A stretch of DNA of 64,000 nt from Codonopsis lanceolata (taxonomy: Eukaryota; Streptophyta; Magnoliopsida; Asterales; Campanulaceae): the NCBI GenBank assembly GCA_013146195.2, contig CM028377.1, forward strand, positions 174,995,845 to 175,059,844, written 5' to 3'. The translations under genes and the position numbers were made by a program. Under the pieces are notes generated by a model. The model was not told where the DNA came from. It was given only the letters and a program-made list of their open reading frames with translations, and made no database searches. Shown here piece by piece: positions 1-10,966 of the stretch (position 1 is the first letter of the stretch; each line of letters starts with the position of its first letter).

Positions 1-1207
1 GGCAAAAGCCCGCAGGCATGCCCGCCCCGCCACCTATTAGAGACGGGTTGAGCTGGTGTATTCAATACCCATTTGGATGCTGACTTTGCCCGTACGGGTC
101 GTGGGTTGGGGCAGGGCGGGGGGTGGCAGCCCGCATATTTGCACTCTTGCATAGTTATATTATTTAATTTATTTCATTATTTGGATTTTGGACAAGAGTG
201 GCCCAACCGTTTCATTTGGCTTAACACGCATAAGGGAAAGGGAGTAGGACTGTGAGTGATAGGTTAGAAATTAGAATTGTTAAATCTCTTGGGGGAAAGG
301 GGAAAGCGCATTCTCTTCTCTCTCTCTCAAATCTCAATAGTCTGTTCTTCACGATTTCTCCACCGACCATTCTCCATTCTCCAGCGGCAGCGTCTTCGCC
401 GTCATCGTCTCCGCCGTCTTCGGGCTTCCTCTCTCGCCTCCGTCTCTGCTCATCCAGCTAACAGGTTCACCACCTCTGTCCACTCCTCCAGCTTCACCAA
501 TCGCCGCCACCGTTCCTCTCTAGTCTCATATCAGAAGTCAGATACTCAGATCTCACGCTCTTTCTAGCCGGCTGTCGATAATGTCTAAGGCCGAGGACCT
601 GTAGTTTCTTTGATTACTTGGTTACAGGTGTGTATTTTTTTATCTATTAACATTTCCTCTTTCAGATTCCCGATACTGAAGATGCGCCGCCATTCCGATT
701 TCCGACGATTACATCACATGTCGGTGAACGTTGATATGATTTTCAACCGAATTTTTGTAATCCGTCGACTTGAAACCTCTAGAATGTTGAGACATGAAGT
801 AAACACCAATATCCATTTGTACATATGGAGTACATATGAATTTGCGACAATTTATTTTAGTTTTTGACAACCTGGATGCTCATTGCTCTTGTCCATTGTC
901 ATTTCTTTACTTTGTTAGTTGGGATGTTTACCAATAAATAAAAATAAAAATTTAAGTATTGTATTGTATACAATTGAGATTAGTTTTAAAAATTAATGAC
1001 CACCGATGTGTTGTTTTTGTATTAATAAATAAAAAATATTAAATAAACCCATTTTTTTGGGCTTGCCCGCGACCCTATGCATGGCGGGTTGGATTAGGAG
1101 TTTCTAGGACCGTCATGTTCGTGGGATTTCTCGACCCGGCCCGTTTCACAACGGGCATTTCAGGCCCGCGGGCAAACCCACCCCTTAGGCCCGTTTTGAT
1201 AGCTCTA
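1..1207. mobile_element. Non-autonomous hAT element, right part
   Basis: The right end reads inward on the minus strand as TAGAGCTATCAAAACGGGC, a typical plant hAT terminal inverted repeat, followed by GC-rich gggcccg-type subterminal repeats (about 1125-1195). The first 130 bases carry the matching GC-rich subterminal motifs (gcccgc, cccgcc, cgggtcg), so the left end lies just outside the window. No transposase is visible. Positions 300-567 are a pyrimidine- and CCG-rich stretch like a plant 5' leader, and the rest is AT-rich. The ORFs inside are short and have no recognisable domain. The hAT assignment rests on the terminus alone; the 8-bp target duplication cannot be checked because the left flank is missing. 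Confidence 0.5.
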
Positions 1208-2174
1208 GTAATATCTAGTGATGCTCCCGTGCATTGCACGATTTTTGCACGGGTATAAAATCATATTCTCAATTATAGTTGAATAATATACAACAATAAA
1301 CTTTAACCTGAACATAATAAACAATAACATTAAAGATAGAAAATCACATAAATTTGAAAAAAATATTATAAATTTTGAAATACTTATTTATAATCAATAT
1401 TTGTCATTGAACATATAGGACTATTACAACTATCACTAACATAAAACAAAATTCGAAGGCCCTTTGGATTATAACTCTAGATGAAGCGATATACAACTCG
1501 TCATGACTAAAAACATGATTTTTTCAAAAGAAGTACTACGTTAGAGTACTTGATGTTTTGGGACTTCGATTGAAGTCCAAAGATGATATTAATCGCGAAA
1601 TATTAAATCCTATGGAATTAGATTGTTTAATTACGAATCTTGGTGATTAACCGCCATCACCATTTGTCTTAATTATTAAAAGTAAACCTTTTAAGTTAAA
1701 AAATCTCAAAATAAAATAGTGGAATCTTTTCCCGAAGCGAAGGAGTTCAACAGAACTGGAAAGAAAGTAATAGATGACACCTTTCAACCAGAGGGAGGGA
1801 GGAAGTGAGGGATTTGCAACTACAATAATAAGTTTCTTTATAATCAGACTTCCTTAATGACATAAAACTAGAAACATACACTTGCTTGCTACCATATCAG
1901 CTACCTTGAACCGTTTCACCTAACCCACACTCAACCCATTACTTGCACCATTCAAATTCATGCCCATGCCATTTACAACCTTTTCGTTTCCATCTATCCT
2001 CACGTTGACAACTAGGTCATGCTTAATACCACTCAACCAAATACACTCGGAAAGACTTGGCAAACAAACCAAATCTCTCTCTCTCTCTTTCTCTCTTTCT
2101 CTCTTTCCCTTACTCTCATACACACACTTGAACATATAAATTGCATCAAACTTCTCTTCTAAAAAACAAATACA

Positions 2175-3513
2175 ATGGCAATGCATGTTATTTTCTTCTT
2201 CTTTTTCGTTTCCGTGCTTAGGGTCGATGGTCTAGGCCATGTCTTTGAAGTCGACCTCATTCACCATGACCATTCTGCCACACGAAGAGAACGGTCAAGA
2301 GATGCTGCCCCTATCCCTTCATCTTATACCGTTAACTCGAGACTTCAACTGTTTCATAGAGACGATCTTTGATCATTCGGTCCATTCACTATTGACGAGT
2401 GGTAGCACTGACGTTGCCGCCAAAAGCCTTAATTTTCGGTTGGGGGTAGTTTTGGGTGTAGATCTAGGGAGCGAAGAATACTTTTTGAGGATTGGTGTGC
2501 GTAGTCCTCCCCGATTCCAATACATGGTTATCGATACCAGTAGAGATATTTCGTGGACCCACTATCAACCTTGCGAAGAGTGTTACAATCAGCCTGACCC
2601 AGTTTTTGACTTGTCTACCTCCACTTCTTTTAGCAACATGTCTTGCTCCTCCACTATATGTAACCTTCTGGAGAAGGCACACAAGGGCGGTTATGCAGGT
2701 CGGTGCAGTTACAAGGCCTCTTACAATGACAAGTCCTACGCTCTAGGAATCCTTGCCCTTGAGACTTTAACATTTGATATCACTTTGGTCTGAGTCATAG
2801 CAATCGGGTGCGGGCTCCATAACCGTAGAATTTTTTTCTGAGTTGTTGTGGTGTTGGGTATTAGAGGAGGATCCATGTCACTAGTGGGTCAATTGGGTAG
2901 GCAAATTGGTGGGTCGTTCACATATTGTCTAGTTAGTCGCGACACCACTAGCTTAGGTTTGTTAGTTTTGGACATGAGGAATTCCCGTCGGGTGCTTTCT
3001 CTGTCTCACTTATGCGAAACATTAGTGCACCAAGCCTTTACTACGTTGGACTAATGGGTGTCAGAGTGGGAGATAGCCAGGTTCCCATACCCAAATCCAT
3101 TTTTTTGCCTAGACGAGTTTGGTAACGGAGGTGTGATTATGGACACAGGGACAACGGTGACTCGATTTCGTCGTGCAACTTACTTTCTATTTCAGGATCC
3201 CTTTACCATGCAAACTGCTAGCCTCCCTCGCGCTTCTTCTTCGATATCGCTTTTTGATACGTGTTAAGATCTCAACAGGTTTGATACGGTTCAGAAACTG
3301 ACAGTATCGTTTTAGTTCTCAAGGGGGCTGTTATTGACAATTCCTGGCTGGAATATTCTTATTCCGATGGAGAAGCCAGGAATTCACTGCTTCACGTTTG
3401 CTTCAAGTGCCCCTTCCGAACTATCAATTATTGGTAATATTCAGCATGAGGGAATCCAAATTTCTATTGATAGTTCAAATAGGTATGTTGAATTTGACCC
3501 CAAAGTTTGTTAA
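2175..3513 (+). pseudogene. CDR1-like aspartic protease pseudogene, copy A
   Basis: Relic of a plant A1 aspartic protease of the CDR1/nepenthesin-like group, a family of secreted apoplastic enzymes. The ATG at 2175 opens a hydrophobic signal peptide, then a prodomain with the CDR1-type motif FEVDLIHHDH. A stop at 2370-2372 coincides with a short deletion relative to copies C and D. The frame reopens with a first catalytic motif DTSRDISW where family members have DTGSD, and a Cys-rich stretch (CEECYNQPDPVFDLS). The second catalytic motif IMDTGTTVTRF (about 3137) is intact, but several frameshifts separate the pieces. The C-terminal region ends at TAA 3511-3513. A pyrimidine-rich leader (2072-2117) precedes the ATG. 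No active product is possible from this copy. Confidence 0.85.
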
Positions 3514-3590
3514 TTAATGTCAATTGCTTTTATTTGGGTTGATTTTGTTTTTGGTTGTTAACTAGTTTGTGATTGGTCAACTACTTAAAT

Positions 3591-6250
3591 TGTGGCACCC
3601 GACCCGGATTCCAATGCGAAACTCAAAGTCGGACCACCCAAATATACACAAGTAAGCATGCGCAAGTAGGATTATAAAATTCACGTGGTGCAACATCGCA
3701 TACAAATAACAACTCGGCTACACTTGGCCGGAAAATAACTTAAAATAAACAAGTCATCGGCAACGTTACAGCCGGAACCCAACAACTAGTCCTACAATTA
3801 TAACACATGCATAATGTAACCTCAACGGCCACAACATGCCGGAGGCAACAACAACAATAATATCATAAAAGAGTGTTAAGCAGAAGAAACTGTAGTGAAC
3901 CAATACCATATAAACAAGCTCGACATATAAGTCAGCATACAAAAGATTTTAAGTATCAAGTAATTAAGTTATACTACAACAACAAAATCCCAAGACAAGT
4001 CTAAGTGACTTGCTTCCCATCGTCCTTGCCAAAGTAAAAGTCTAACTACTAAAAGTCCCAAAAGAGCAACCTTCTAGCCCACAAGCAACCAAACGCGGGT
4101 ACGATGAATCTAGCGAGAACCGTCTCCTTGGCTCGGATCTAAGGAAAACAAAACAAACAAATAGGGTAAGTCATAAAGACTTAGTAAGTTACTAAAAATG
4201 CATGTTCATGTCATAGCATGACATTTATCACAATTATGGTGTACATGATCATCATATAGCACTTAGCACATTATTCACGTAAGTGCGGAAAAATAAGTCA
4301 TTCAAGTATGATATGATATAGGCACGGCCGCTACGTAGCTCCTGCAATAAACTTTGTTAACTGATTCGTGCCATCGATGTTTTGTGAATTCATCGACTCA
4401 TACCGAGAACCTACTCGGTGTAAATAGCAAGCCAATGGCGCACGTATTGATACGGCAAAGGGCTACTTCCCCACCGCGGCCCACAAATGGAGGCGTGTGT
4501 GAGGTCCCTGTGCAAATGATCCATAGCGAGCACGAATCTCACGATTCATGAAGGCGATGCATCGTCCCACCCTGACGTAATAAACAAACCAAAAAATGTC
4601 AGCTGGACTCAATGTGATGCACAAGTAGATATTTACTCGTCATAACAAATAAGGATCGAATTCGACAAGAGCGAACTCATCCGACCAAGTAGGTTATTAA
4701 TCTCTACATAAATCACGTCAAGGCAATGAATTGCTCAAAACCAATCATTCATAACAACTAGTTTCCAAATAATTAGGCTAAACTTATATTCGAGAAAACC
4801 CAATCAAATGGTGTCCAAACTTCGTAGGGATTGAAATTAGTGTTCAACATGTTCAAATCTTCCCTAGAGTCGACTCCGTTGAGTCTTTACTATAAATTCC
4901 CAATTTTTGGGAAATTGAAGCTATGTGCTTTGTAACCCCAACCTAGGCCATTACTAAGTTCAACTAGGTTATAAATTCACCAAGGCATTGCAATATATTT
5001 CACATTCATCATAGAGTCCAATTTTGAGGATAAATTACATAACAACATACCAACACTTCATATAGGCTATAATTAGGGCATTCTCATATAGCACCGCTTC
5101 AAGCAACTCATAACATAGATGTTTCTAACATGTTTATAATCTTAAATAGACAAGATTAAAGAGTATTACAATCTTTACTAGACATAAAATCATCCTATAC
5201 ATGTTTCTAATAAGTTCAGACTTTCAAAACACAAGATAAAGGCATATGAAGCATATATGTGTCCTCATTGACCTCATACATCATAAGGTTTGTTTCCTTA
5301 GGGTCAATGAGAACTAAACAAAGAAGAAGAGAAGTAACTTACATGTATTCTACACCCAAGAAAGCAAATGAAAAGATTAATCGGTTGGAAATGATCTACT
5401 CTTCAAGCTCTTCGCTTTTATGGAGGTGGCTTGAGCAATGGGAGGAAGGATCATGGAGAACCAAGAAGAAAGCTTCAAGAACTCAAGAGAACTCCATGGG
5501 AGAGGCTAACCACGTTTTTGGAGGAGAAGGGTGAGAAATGAGGTCACAACATCAGATTTGTGGCTTAAGAATGGTCAAAATGTTAGTGGGACAAGTGTCA
5601 CCTCATTGTGGTTGAATAAAATCTGATTTGGTGGCTTGATTAGATCACTAAAGCACTCTTTAATCCACTCTTAAAACATGCTACAAATGTTAAGACACAA
5701 GTGATGAGGGTTAGGGAGGTTTAGGTGGGGTTTAGAAAGGGTTTTGGATAGGGGTTTAAGTGTAAAAATCACAAAGCAGCAAAACAGAGAAATCCAGATT
5801 CGGGGGACCTTGCGGTCGCATGGTCCCCATAGCATGCGACCGCATGCTTCCAGGAATTCCAACCTTCAAGTTTCTGGTTACCTTGCGGGGGCAAGGTCAT
5901 TCCACCTTGCGACCAAGAAGCCCTGCACAAAATGGCTCAAAATACAACCTAAAAGGCCCCCAAACACTTAGCCAAATCAATGGGGCTTCAAACCCCATCA
6001 AAAATGAGTTTAAAACTCATCACAAACACCCTCAAACGACACATGAACAATCTGAACGAAGGAGGGAAAGAAGGAGAACTAAACAAGCAATTCAACCGGC
6101 GATTCAACAAGCATGCAAACATGATTCTAAACATGTTAAGAGCATTATGAATGACTTATAAATGATTCTAGAACATTTATAGACTATGCAAACATGCTCA
6201 CAAGCAATATGAATGTATGAACGCAAGCAATGAATGGCTAGGGTGCCACA
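3591..6250 (-). repeat. 3' LTR of element 1
   Basis: 2660 bp, homologous to 10967-13629. It contains the conserved structured block (4321-4580) and a GC-rich inverted-repeat cluster (about 5805-5915, motifs like ccttgcggtcgc). In this copy the palindrome near 5908 is degraded. The small ORFs within it are not supported as genes. Confidence 0.95.
4321..4580 (-). other. Conserved structured LTR block, element 1 left
   Basis: Segment shared by the LTRs of elements 1-4. In this copy the GNRA hairpin stem keeps pairing in the sense RNA through one U-G wobble (near 4532-4549). The GGCC-loop stem (near 4470-4490) is broken by substitutions. Confidence 0.6.
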
Positions 6251-6267
6251 TTCTCCCCTACTTAAGG
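6251..6267 (-). other. Polypurine tract of element 1
   Basis: Read on the minus strand, the sequence just before the 3' LTR is purine-rich (AGTAGGGGAGAA). This is the expected position for plus-strand DNA priming. It overlaps the end of the polyprotein (stop TAG at 6258-6260). Confidence 0.75.
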
Positions 6268-6800
6268 AATTTAGTCCCTAAATTCTTACCAAGTCCCTCA
6301 AACAAATGTGGATACTTATCGCGCATCTCCGCTTTTGTTTCCCAAGTGGCTTCCTCAATGTTGTGATTCTTCCAAAGAACTTTGACTAAGGGAATCCTCT
6401 TGGTTCAAAGAACTTGCTCTTTAGTATCCAAAATCTTCACGGGCTTCTCAACATAGGACATATCCGGCTCAAACGTTATATCCTCGTACTCAAGCACATG
6501 TGAGTCATCCCTCATATACTTTCGCAACATAGAAACATGAAACACGTTATGAGTCTCCGAGAGTGAAGGTGGCAATGCAATTCGATACGCTAAGGATCCA
6601 ACTCTCTCAAGAACCTCGAACGGGCCAATGTATCTCGGTGTAAGCTTCCCTTTCTTGCCGAATCTCTTCGTACCTCTCCTCGGAGTCACCTTCAAGAACA
6701 CGTAGTCTCCCACTTGAAACTCAAGATCCCTTCTACGATTATCCGTGTAGCTCTTTTGTTGACTTTGAGCGGTGCGTAATCTATCTCGAATCAACTTCAC
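6258..6800 (-). pseudogene. Integrase C-terminus and chromodomain, element 1
   Basis: The 3' end of pol. It holds the integrase C-terminal GPF/Y-type region (VGDYVFLKVTPRRG, then YIGPFEVLERVG) followed by a chromodomain-like tail (IPLVKVLWKNH ... W ... PHLF), which places the element in the chromoviruses. Chromodomains of this clade direct integration toward marked chromatin. A TGA near 6402 separates the two parts; element 2 has CGA at the same codon, so this is a C-to-T change. A second stop (TAG, about 6810) separates this piece from the integrase core. Confidence 0.85.
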
Positions 6801-6812
6801 ATTCTCAACCGA

Positions 6813-7334
6813 CTATTGCACTAACTCAGAACCCCAAAGTCTTGCCTCTCCAACTTCATCCCAACAAATTGGTGATCTACACTTACGCCCATACAATGCT
6901 TCATACGGCGCCATCTTTATGCTTTTTTGGTAGCTACTATTATACGCAAACTCCGCCAAGGGTAAATGAGAATCACAACTTCCTTTAAAATCCACGACAC
7001 AAGCTCGAAGCATGTCTTCCAAAATCTGAATCAAACGCTCAGACTGACCATCCATATGAGGATGAAAAGCTGTACTGAAGTCTAATTTGGTCCCCAAAGC
7101 CTCTTGCAACGATTGCCAAAATCTGGATGTGAACCTCGGATCTCTACCGGACACAATACTCACAGGTACGCCATGAAGTCTCACGATCTCCTGAATGTAC
7201 AAGGTTGCCAACTGAGTCAATGAATAAGTGATCGCAATCGGGATGAAGTGTGCAAACTTAGTCAATCTGTCAACTATAACCCAAACTGCATTAAATCCTC
7301 TCCGCATGCGAGGTAACCCTGTCACAAAATCCAT
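6813..7334 (-). pseudogene. Integrase catalytic core, element 1 (catalytic Asp lost)
   Basis: 174-codon open stretch with the retroviral integrase fold: MDFVTGLP, then DRLTKFAH (first catalytic Asp, residue 22), VSGRDPRFTS, and DGQSER (Glu 99). The family has SDRD at the second position. Here it is SGRD, so the second catalytic Asp (residue 63) is Gly; element 2 retains GAT at that codon. A TGA where element 2 has Trp (TGG) splits this piece from the upstream pol segment. The integrase would be inactive even if read through. Confidence 0.9.
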
Positions 7335-7346
7335 AGTAATAAACTC

Positions 7347-9044
7347 TCATTTCCACTTAGGAATCTCAAGTGGTTGTAGAAATCCCGCAGGCCTTTGATG
7401 TTCAGCCTTAACCTGTTGACAAGTTAAACACTTCGATACATACTTCGCAATTTCTCTCTTCATGCCTTTCCACCAAAATTGTCTTTTCAAATCCAAATAC
7501 ATCTTCGTGCTCCTTGGGTGAATAGTGTACTTCGTTTTATGAGCCTCATCAAGAACTTGCCTCTTCAATTCATTATTAGCAGGAACACAAATTCTTCCTC
7601 GAAATGTCAAAGTACCATCATTATTAATCGCAAAATCAAGTGATGCAGTCTCAGCCAATCCATCAATAATTTTCCTCAACTCCGGATCATTCCCTTGCGC
7701 TTCTTTAATCTTCCCAAACAACACTGGCGTAGCACGAACATTTGCAAAAATTACACCTCTATCAAAAACACTAGGACCCCAATCTCGCAAGTCTTCCAAC
7801 ATCTTCCATTCTCTAACCATCATACAAGACATGTTGACTTTCCTACTCAAGGCATCCGCTACCACATTTGCCTTCCCCGGATGATACAAAATAATATAAT
7901 CGTGATCCTTTAATTTCTCCATCCATCTCCTTTGTCTCATGTTCAATTCTTTTTGGGAAAATAAATACTTCAAGCTTTTGTGATCGGTGAAAATCTCAAA
8001 CTTAGCCCCATACAAGTAATGCTTCCATTTATGCAACGCAAAAATAATCGCAACCAACTCCAAATCGTGCGTTGGGTAATTCTGTTCATGGGTAGACAAC
8101 TTCCACGACGCATAAGCTATAACTCTACCATTTTGCATCAGCACACAACCCAAACCTTCCTTAGAAGCATCGCTATAAATCACAAAATTATCCCCTCCGT
8201 TGGGCAATGCCAAAATAGGTGCCGACGTCAACCGCTTCTTAAGCTCTTGGAAACTAGCCTCGCATTTCTCGCTCCAAACAAATGGTGTATTCTTTTGTGT
8301 CAATCTAGTCATAGGAGTCACAATCCGAGAAAATCCCTCAATAAATCTCCGGTAATAACCCGCTAGACCCAAGAAACTCCGAACCTCGAATGGCGAACTA
8401 GGTCTCTTCCAATTCATCACCGCTTCAACCTTAGAAGGATCAACGGCTATCCGGCTAGAAACGATATGCCCCAAGAATGATACTTCCTCAAGCCAAAAGG
8501 CACACTTGCTAACCTTCGCATAAAGTTGTTTCTCCCGAAGAATAGACAAGACAATCCTCAAGTGTTTCTCATGCTCCTCCCGAGATTTCGAATACACTAG
8601 GATATCATCAATAAAGACTACCACGAAACAATCAAGATAGCTATGAAAGACACGGTTCATCAAATCCATAAACACCGCTGGTGCATTTGTTAACCCAAAC
8701 GGCATCACTACAAACTCAAAGTGCCCATATCTAGTGCGAAAAGCCGTCTTTGGAATGTCTTCTTCTCTAACCTTCAATTGATAGTAACCCCATCTTAAAT
8801 CAAGCTTAGAATACACAATAGACCCTTGCAATTGGTCAAAGAGGTCATCAATGTGGGGTAGTGGATACTTATTCTTAATGGTCACCTTATTCAATTCCCG
8901 ATAATCTATGCATAATCGCAAACTCCCATCTTTCTTCCTCACAAATAAGACCGGTGCACCCCAAGGCGACACACTCGGTTTAATAAAGCCAATCTCTAAG
9001 AGTTTTTGCAACTGAATTTTCAACTCCTTAAGCTCAGGTGCCAT
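7347..9044 (-). pseudogene. Reverse transcriptase, RNase H and integrase zinc finger, element 1
   Basis: Longest open pol piece (565 codons). The RT region is residues about 15-200, with LPHIDDLFDQLQG, MPFGLTNAPAVF and the catalytic box FIDD (144-147, where many relatives have YIDD). RNase H is about 288-400, with IYSDASKEGLG, TDHKSLKYLF and HPGKANVVADALSR. The integrase HHCC zinc finger is near the end (EAHKTKY..IHP, then CLTCQ). Its frame is separated from gag-protease by a stop and small indels at about 9040-9085, a spot also disturbed in element 2. The piece ends at the TGA described for the integrase core. Confidence 0.92.
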
Positions 9045-9058
9045 CCTATACTATTGCC

Positions 9059-10855
9059 TTAGAAATTGGTGAAGTCCGGAATAAGCTCATTACAAAATTC
9101 TATCTCTCTATCGGGTGGCATAGCATGGTCGGTAGAAAATACATCAGGAAACTCACATACTACCGGAACCTTTTCTAAATTTGGTGAAGACTTCTTCTTA
9201 TTAACAACGCATGCAAGATAGCCCGTACACCCTTGTGACAATAATTTTCTAGCTCTTAGAGCAGAAATGAAATGCAAGCCACTCAATGCATGATCACCCA
9301 CAAATGTAAATTCAGGCACACTCGACATAGAAAAAGTAACCCGCTTTTTATGGCAGTCAACTAAAGCATGATAAGCACATAACCAATCCATACCGAGAAT
9401 CACATCAAAATCACGTATGGGTAGAACTACCAAGTCCGCATGCAAAGTGTAGTCACCCACCAATACATCACAAGATTTAAACACTTCAGATGCGAGCATA
9501 TATTCCCCAAGTGGGGTAGACACTTCAAGCAAATATGGCAAAGGTTGAGGCAGCACACATAAATTCTCGACAAAGTGCGAAGCAACATAAGAATGTGAAG
9601 ACCATGGATCTATGAGAACTCGAGCCTTATGATCAAATATAGAAAGAGTACCTCCTATCAATGCCGTAGAACCCTGAATCTCGCGCTGATCAAGCGCAAA
9701 CACACGACCCTGTACCTTAGGTCTACCATCCCTATCTCTCTTAGCCCCAGACTGCTGACCGGCGCTACCCGACTGATTAGCCTTAAGCTTTGGACAATCT
9801 TTCCTCAAGTGAGTCCCGTTACCACAATAGTAACACTTCCCAGTTTTTCCCCAACACCTATCAACTGTGTGTCCAGGCTTCTGACAGGACGAACAAATCA
9901 TAGTCTCGTTACGTGATCCCTGTTGCCCTTGAGTAGAAGAAGAGTTGTTGCCCTGCTTCCCTGACTGTGACCTACCTTGGCCTCCATCTCTCCTATCTCT
10001 GTTACCTTGGTATCCCTTCCTATTACTTGAATTAGTACTTTGATTAGCATTCTAAGTAGACTGTCGTGCATTACTCACATTATTCTTGCTTCGGTGCTCC
10101 TCAATATCCTGCTCCACCTCATAAGCTCGATCAACTGCACTCCGATAATCAGTAAGCTTAAGTGCTAGAATTTGCTTCCTAAATTCAGTCCTCAACCCCT
10201 TAACAAACTTATGCGTCCTCCGTGCTTCAGTAGGAATCAAATACGTGCAATAACGGCTCAATTCGGTGAACTTCGCGGAACACTTCGCTACGGTCATGCT
10301 ACCCTGCTCAAGATCATAAAATTCTTTCTCCCTCTTGTTGCGAACTACATCCGGCACATACTCATTTTTAAATTCCCTTTGAAAATTAGCCCAAGTGATT
10401 GGAACTTGTTGCATCTCCCAACTTTCCTTCAACACATTCCACCAATGCTCGGCGGCTCCCTTGAACTTGAATGTCGCTAACATGACTCTCTCTTCATTGG
10501 TACATCCCAACATAGATAGTAGCTTGATCATCTCATCCATCCATAACTTAGCCTCCCTAGGTTTCGGCTCCCCAAGAAATGTACTAGGTTTCAACTTTAG
10601 GAATCTCTCTAAAAGAGTGGTGTCATTCCTCGGTCTCGGTGGTGGTACAACTTCCTCCTGTCGAGGTGGTGGTGGTGCTCCCCAAGCTTGACCTCCCTGG
10701 CATGCCCCTGCCAGAAAAGCCATCAATCTACGGTGTAACTCTACCATATCCTGACCCACCGGATTCTGTGGCGATGGTACCTCAGCCTTAGGCTCGACCG
10801 AACCTCTCCTGGGTCTACCTCTACCACGGCCATTGACATCCCTAGGATTCTCCAT
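9059..10855 (-). pseudogene. Gag and protease, element 1
   Basis: Starts at ATG 10855 (MENPRDVNGRGRGRP). The gag capsid-like domain (AAEHWWNVLKESW ... LEQGSMTVAKCSAKF ... ARRTHKFVKGL) is followed by an in-frame TAG (10052-10054). Two CCHC zinc knuckles follow (CSSCQKPGHTVDRC, then CYYCGNGTHLRKDC). A retropepsin-like protease region is recognised by ARVLIDPWSSHSYV; element 2 has DPGSSHS here, so the conserved Gly after the active Asp is changed to Trp. The piece ends at TAA 9059-9061. Gag would form the particle; the protease would process the polyprotein. Confidence 0.9.
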
Positions 10856-10952
10856 CGAACCCCTACAAGAATTCACTCGACTTTAGAATCATCACACAAA
10901 TAACCAATCCACCTAGGCCATGGAACCTATCCTGGCCGACAGCTAACCTATA

Positions 10953-10964
10953 GCTCTAATACCA
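10953..10964 (-). other. Primer binding site of element 1 (tRNA-iMet)
   Basis: On the minus strand this reads TGGTATTAGAGC, two bases after the 5' LTR. The canonical plant initiator-Met PBS is TGGTATCAGAGC, so there is one mismatch, shared with element 2. Confidence 0.9.
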
Positions 10965-10966
10965 AC

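Noticed and set aside
252..567. Overlapping Ser/Arg/Pro-rich ORFs near the left edge
   Set aside because: Low-complexity translation of a pyrimidine- and CCG-rich leader inside a non-autonomous hAT element; no domain, and the first starts at GTG.
4354..4551. ORFs inside LTRs (also 11708-12019, 30328-30630, 46041-46292)
   Set aside because: They fall on the conserved structured block; frames differ between copies, so conservation is not of protein.
7695..8366. Plus-strand ORFs across pol of element 1
   Set aside because: Antisense shadows of the RT/RNase H coding strand.
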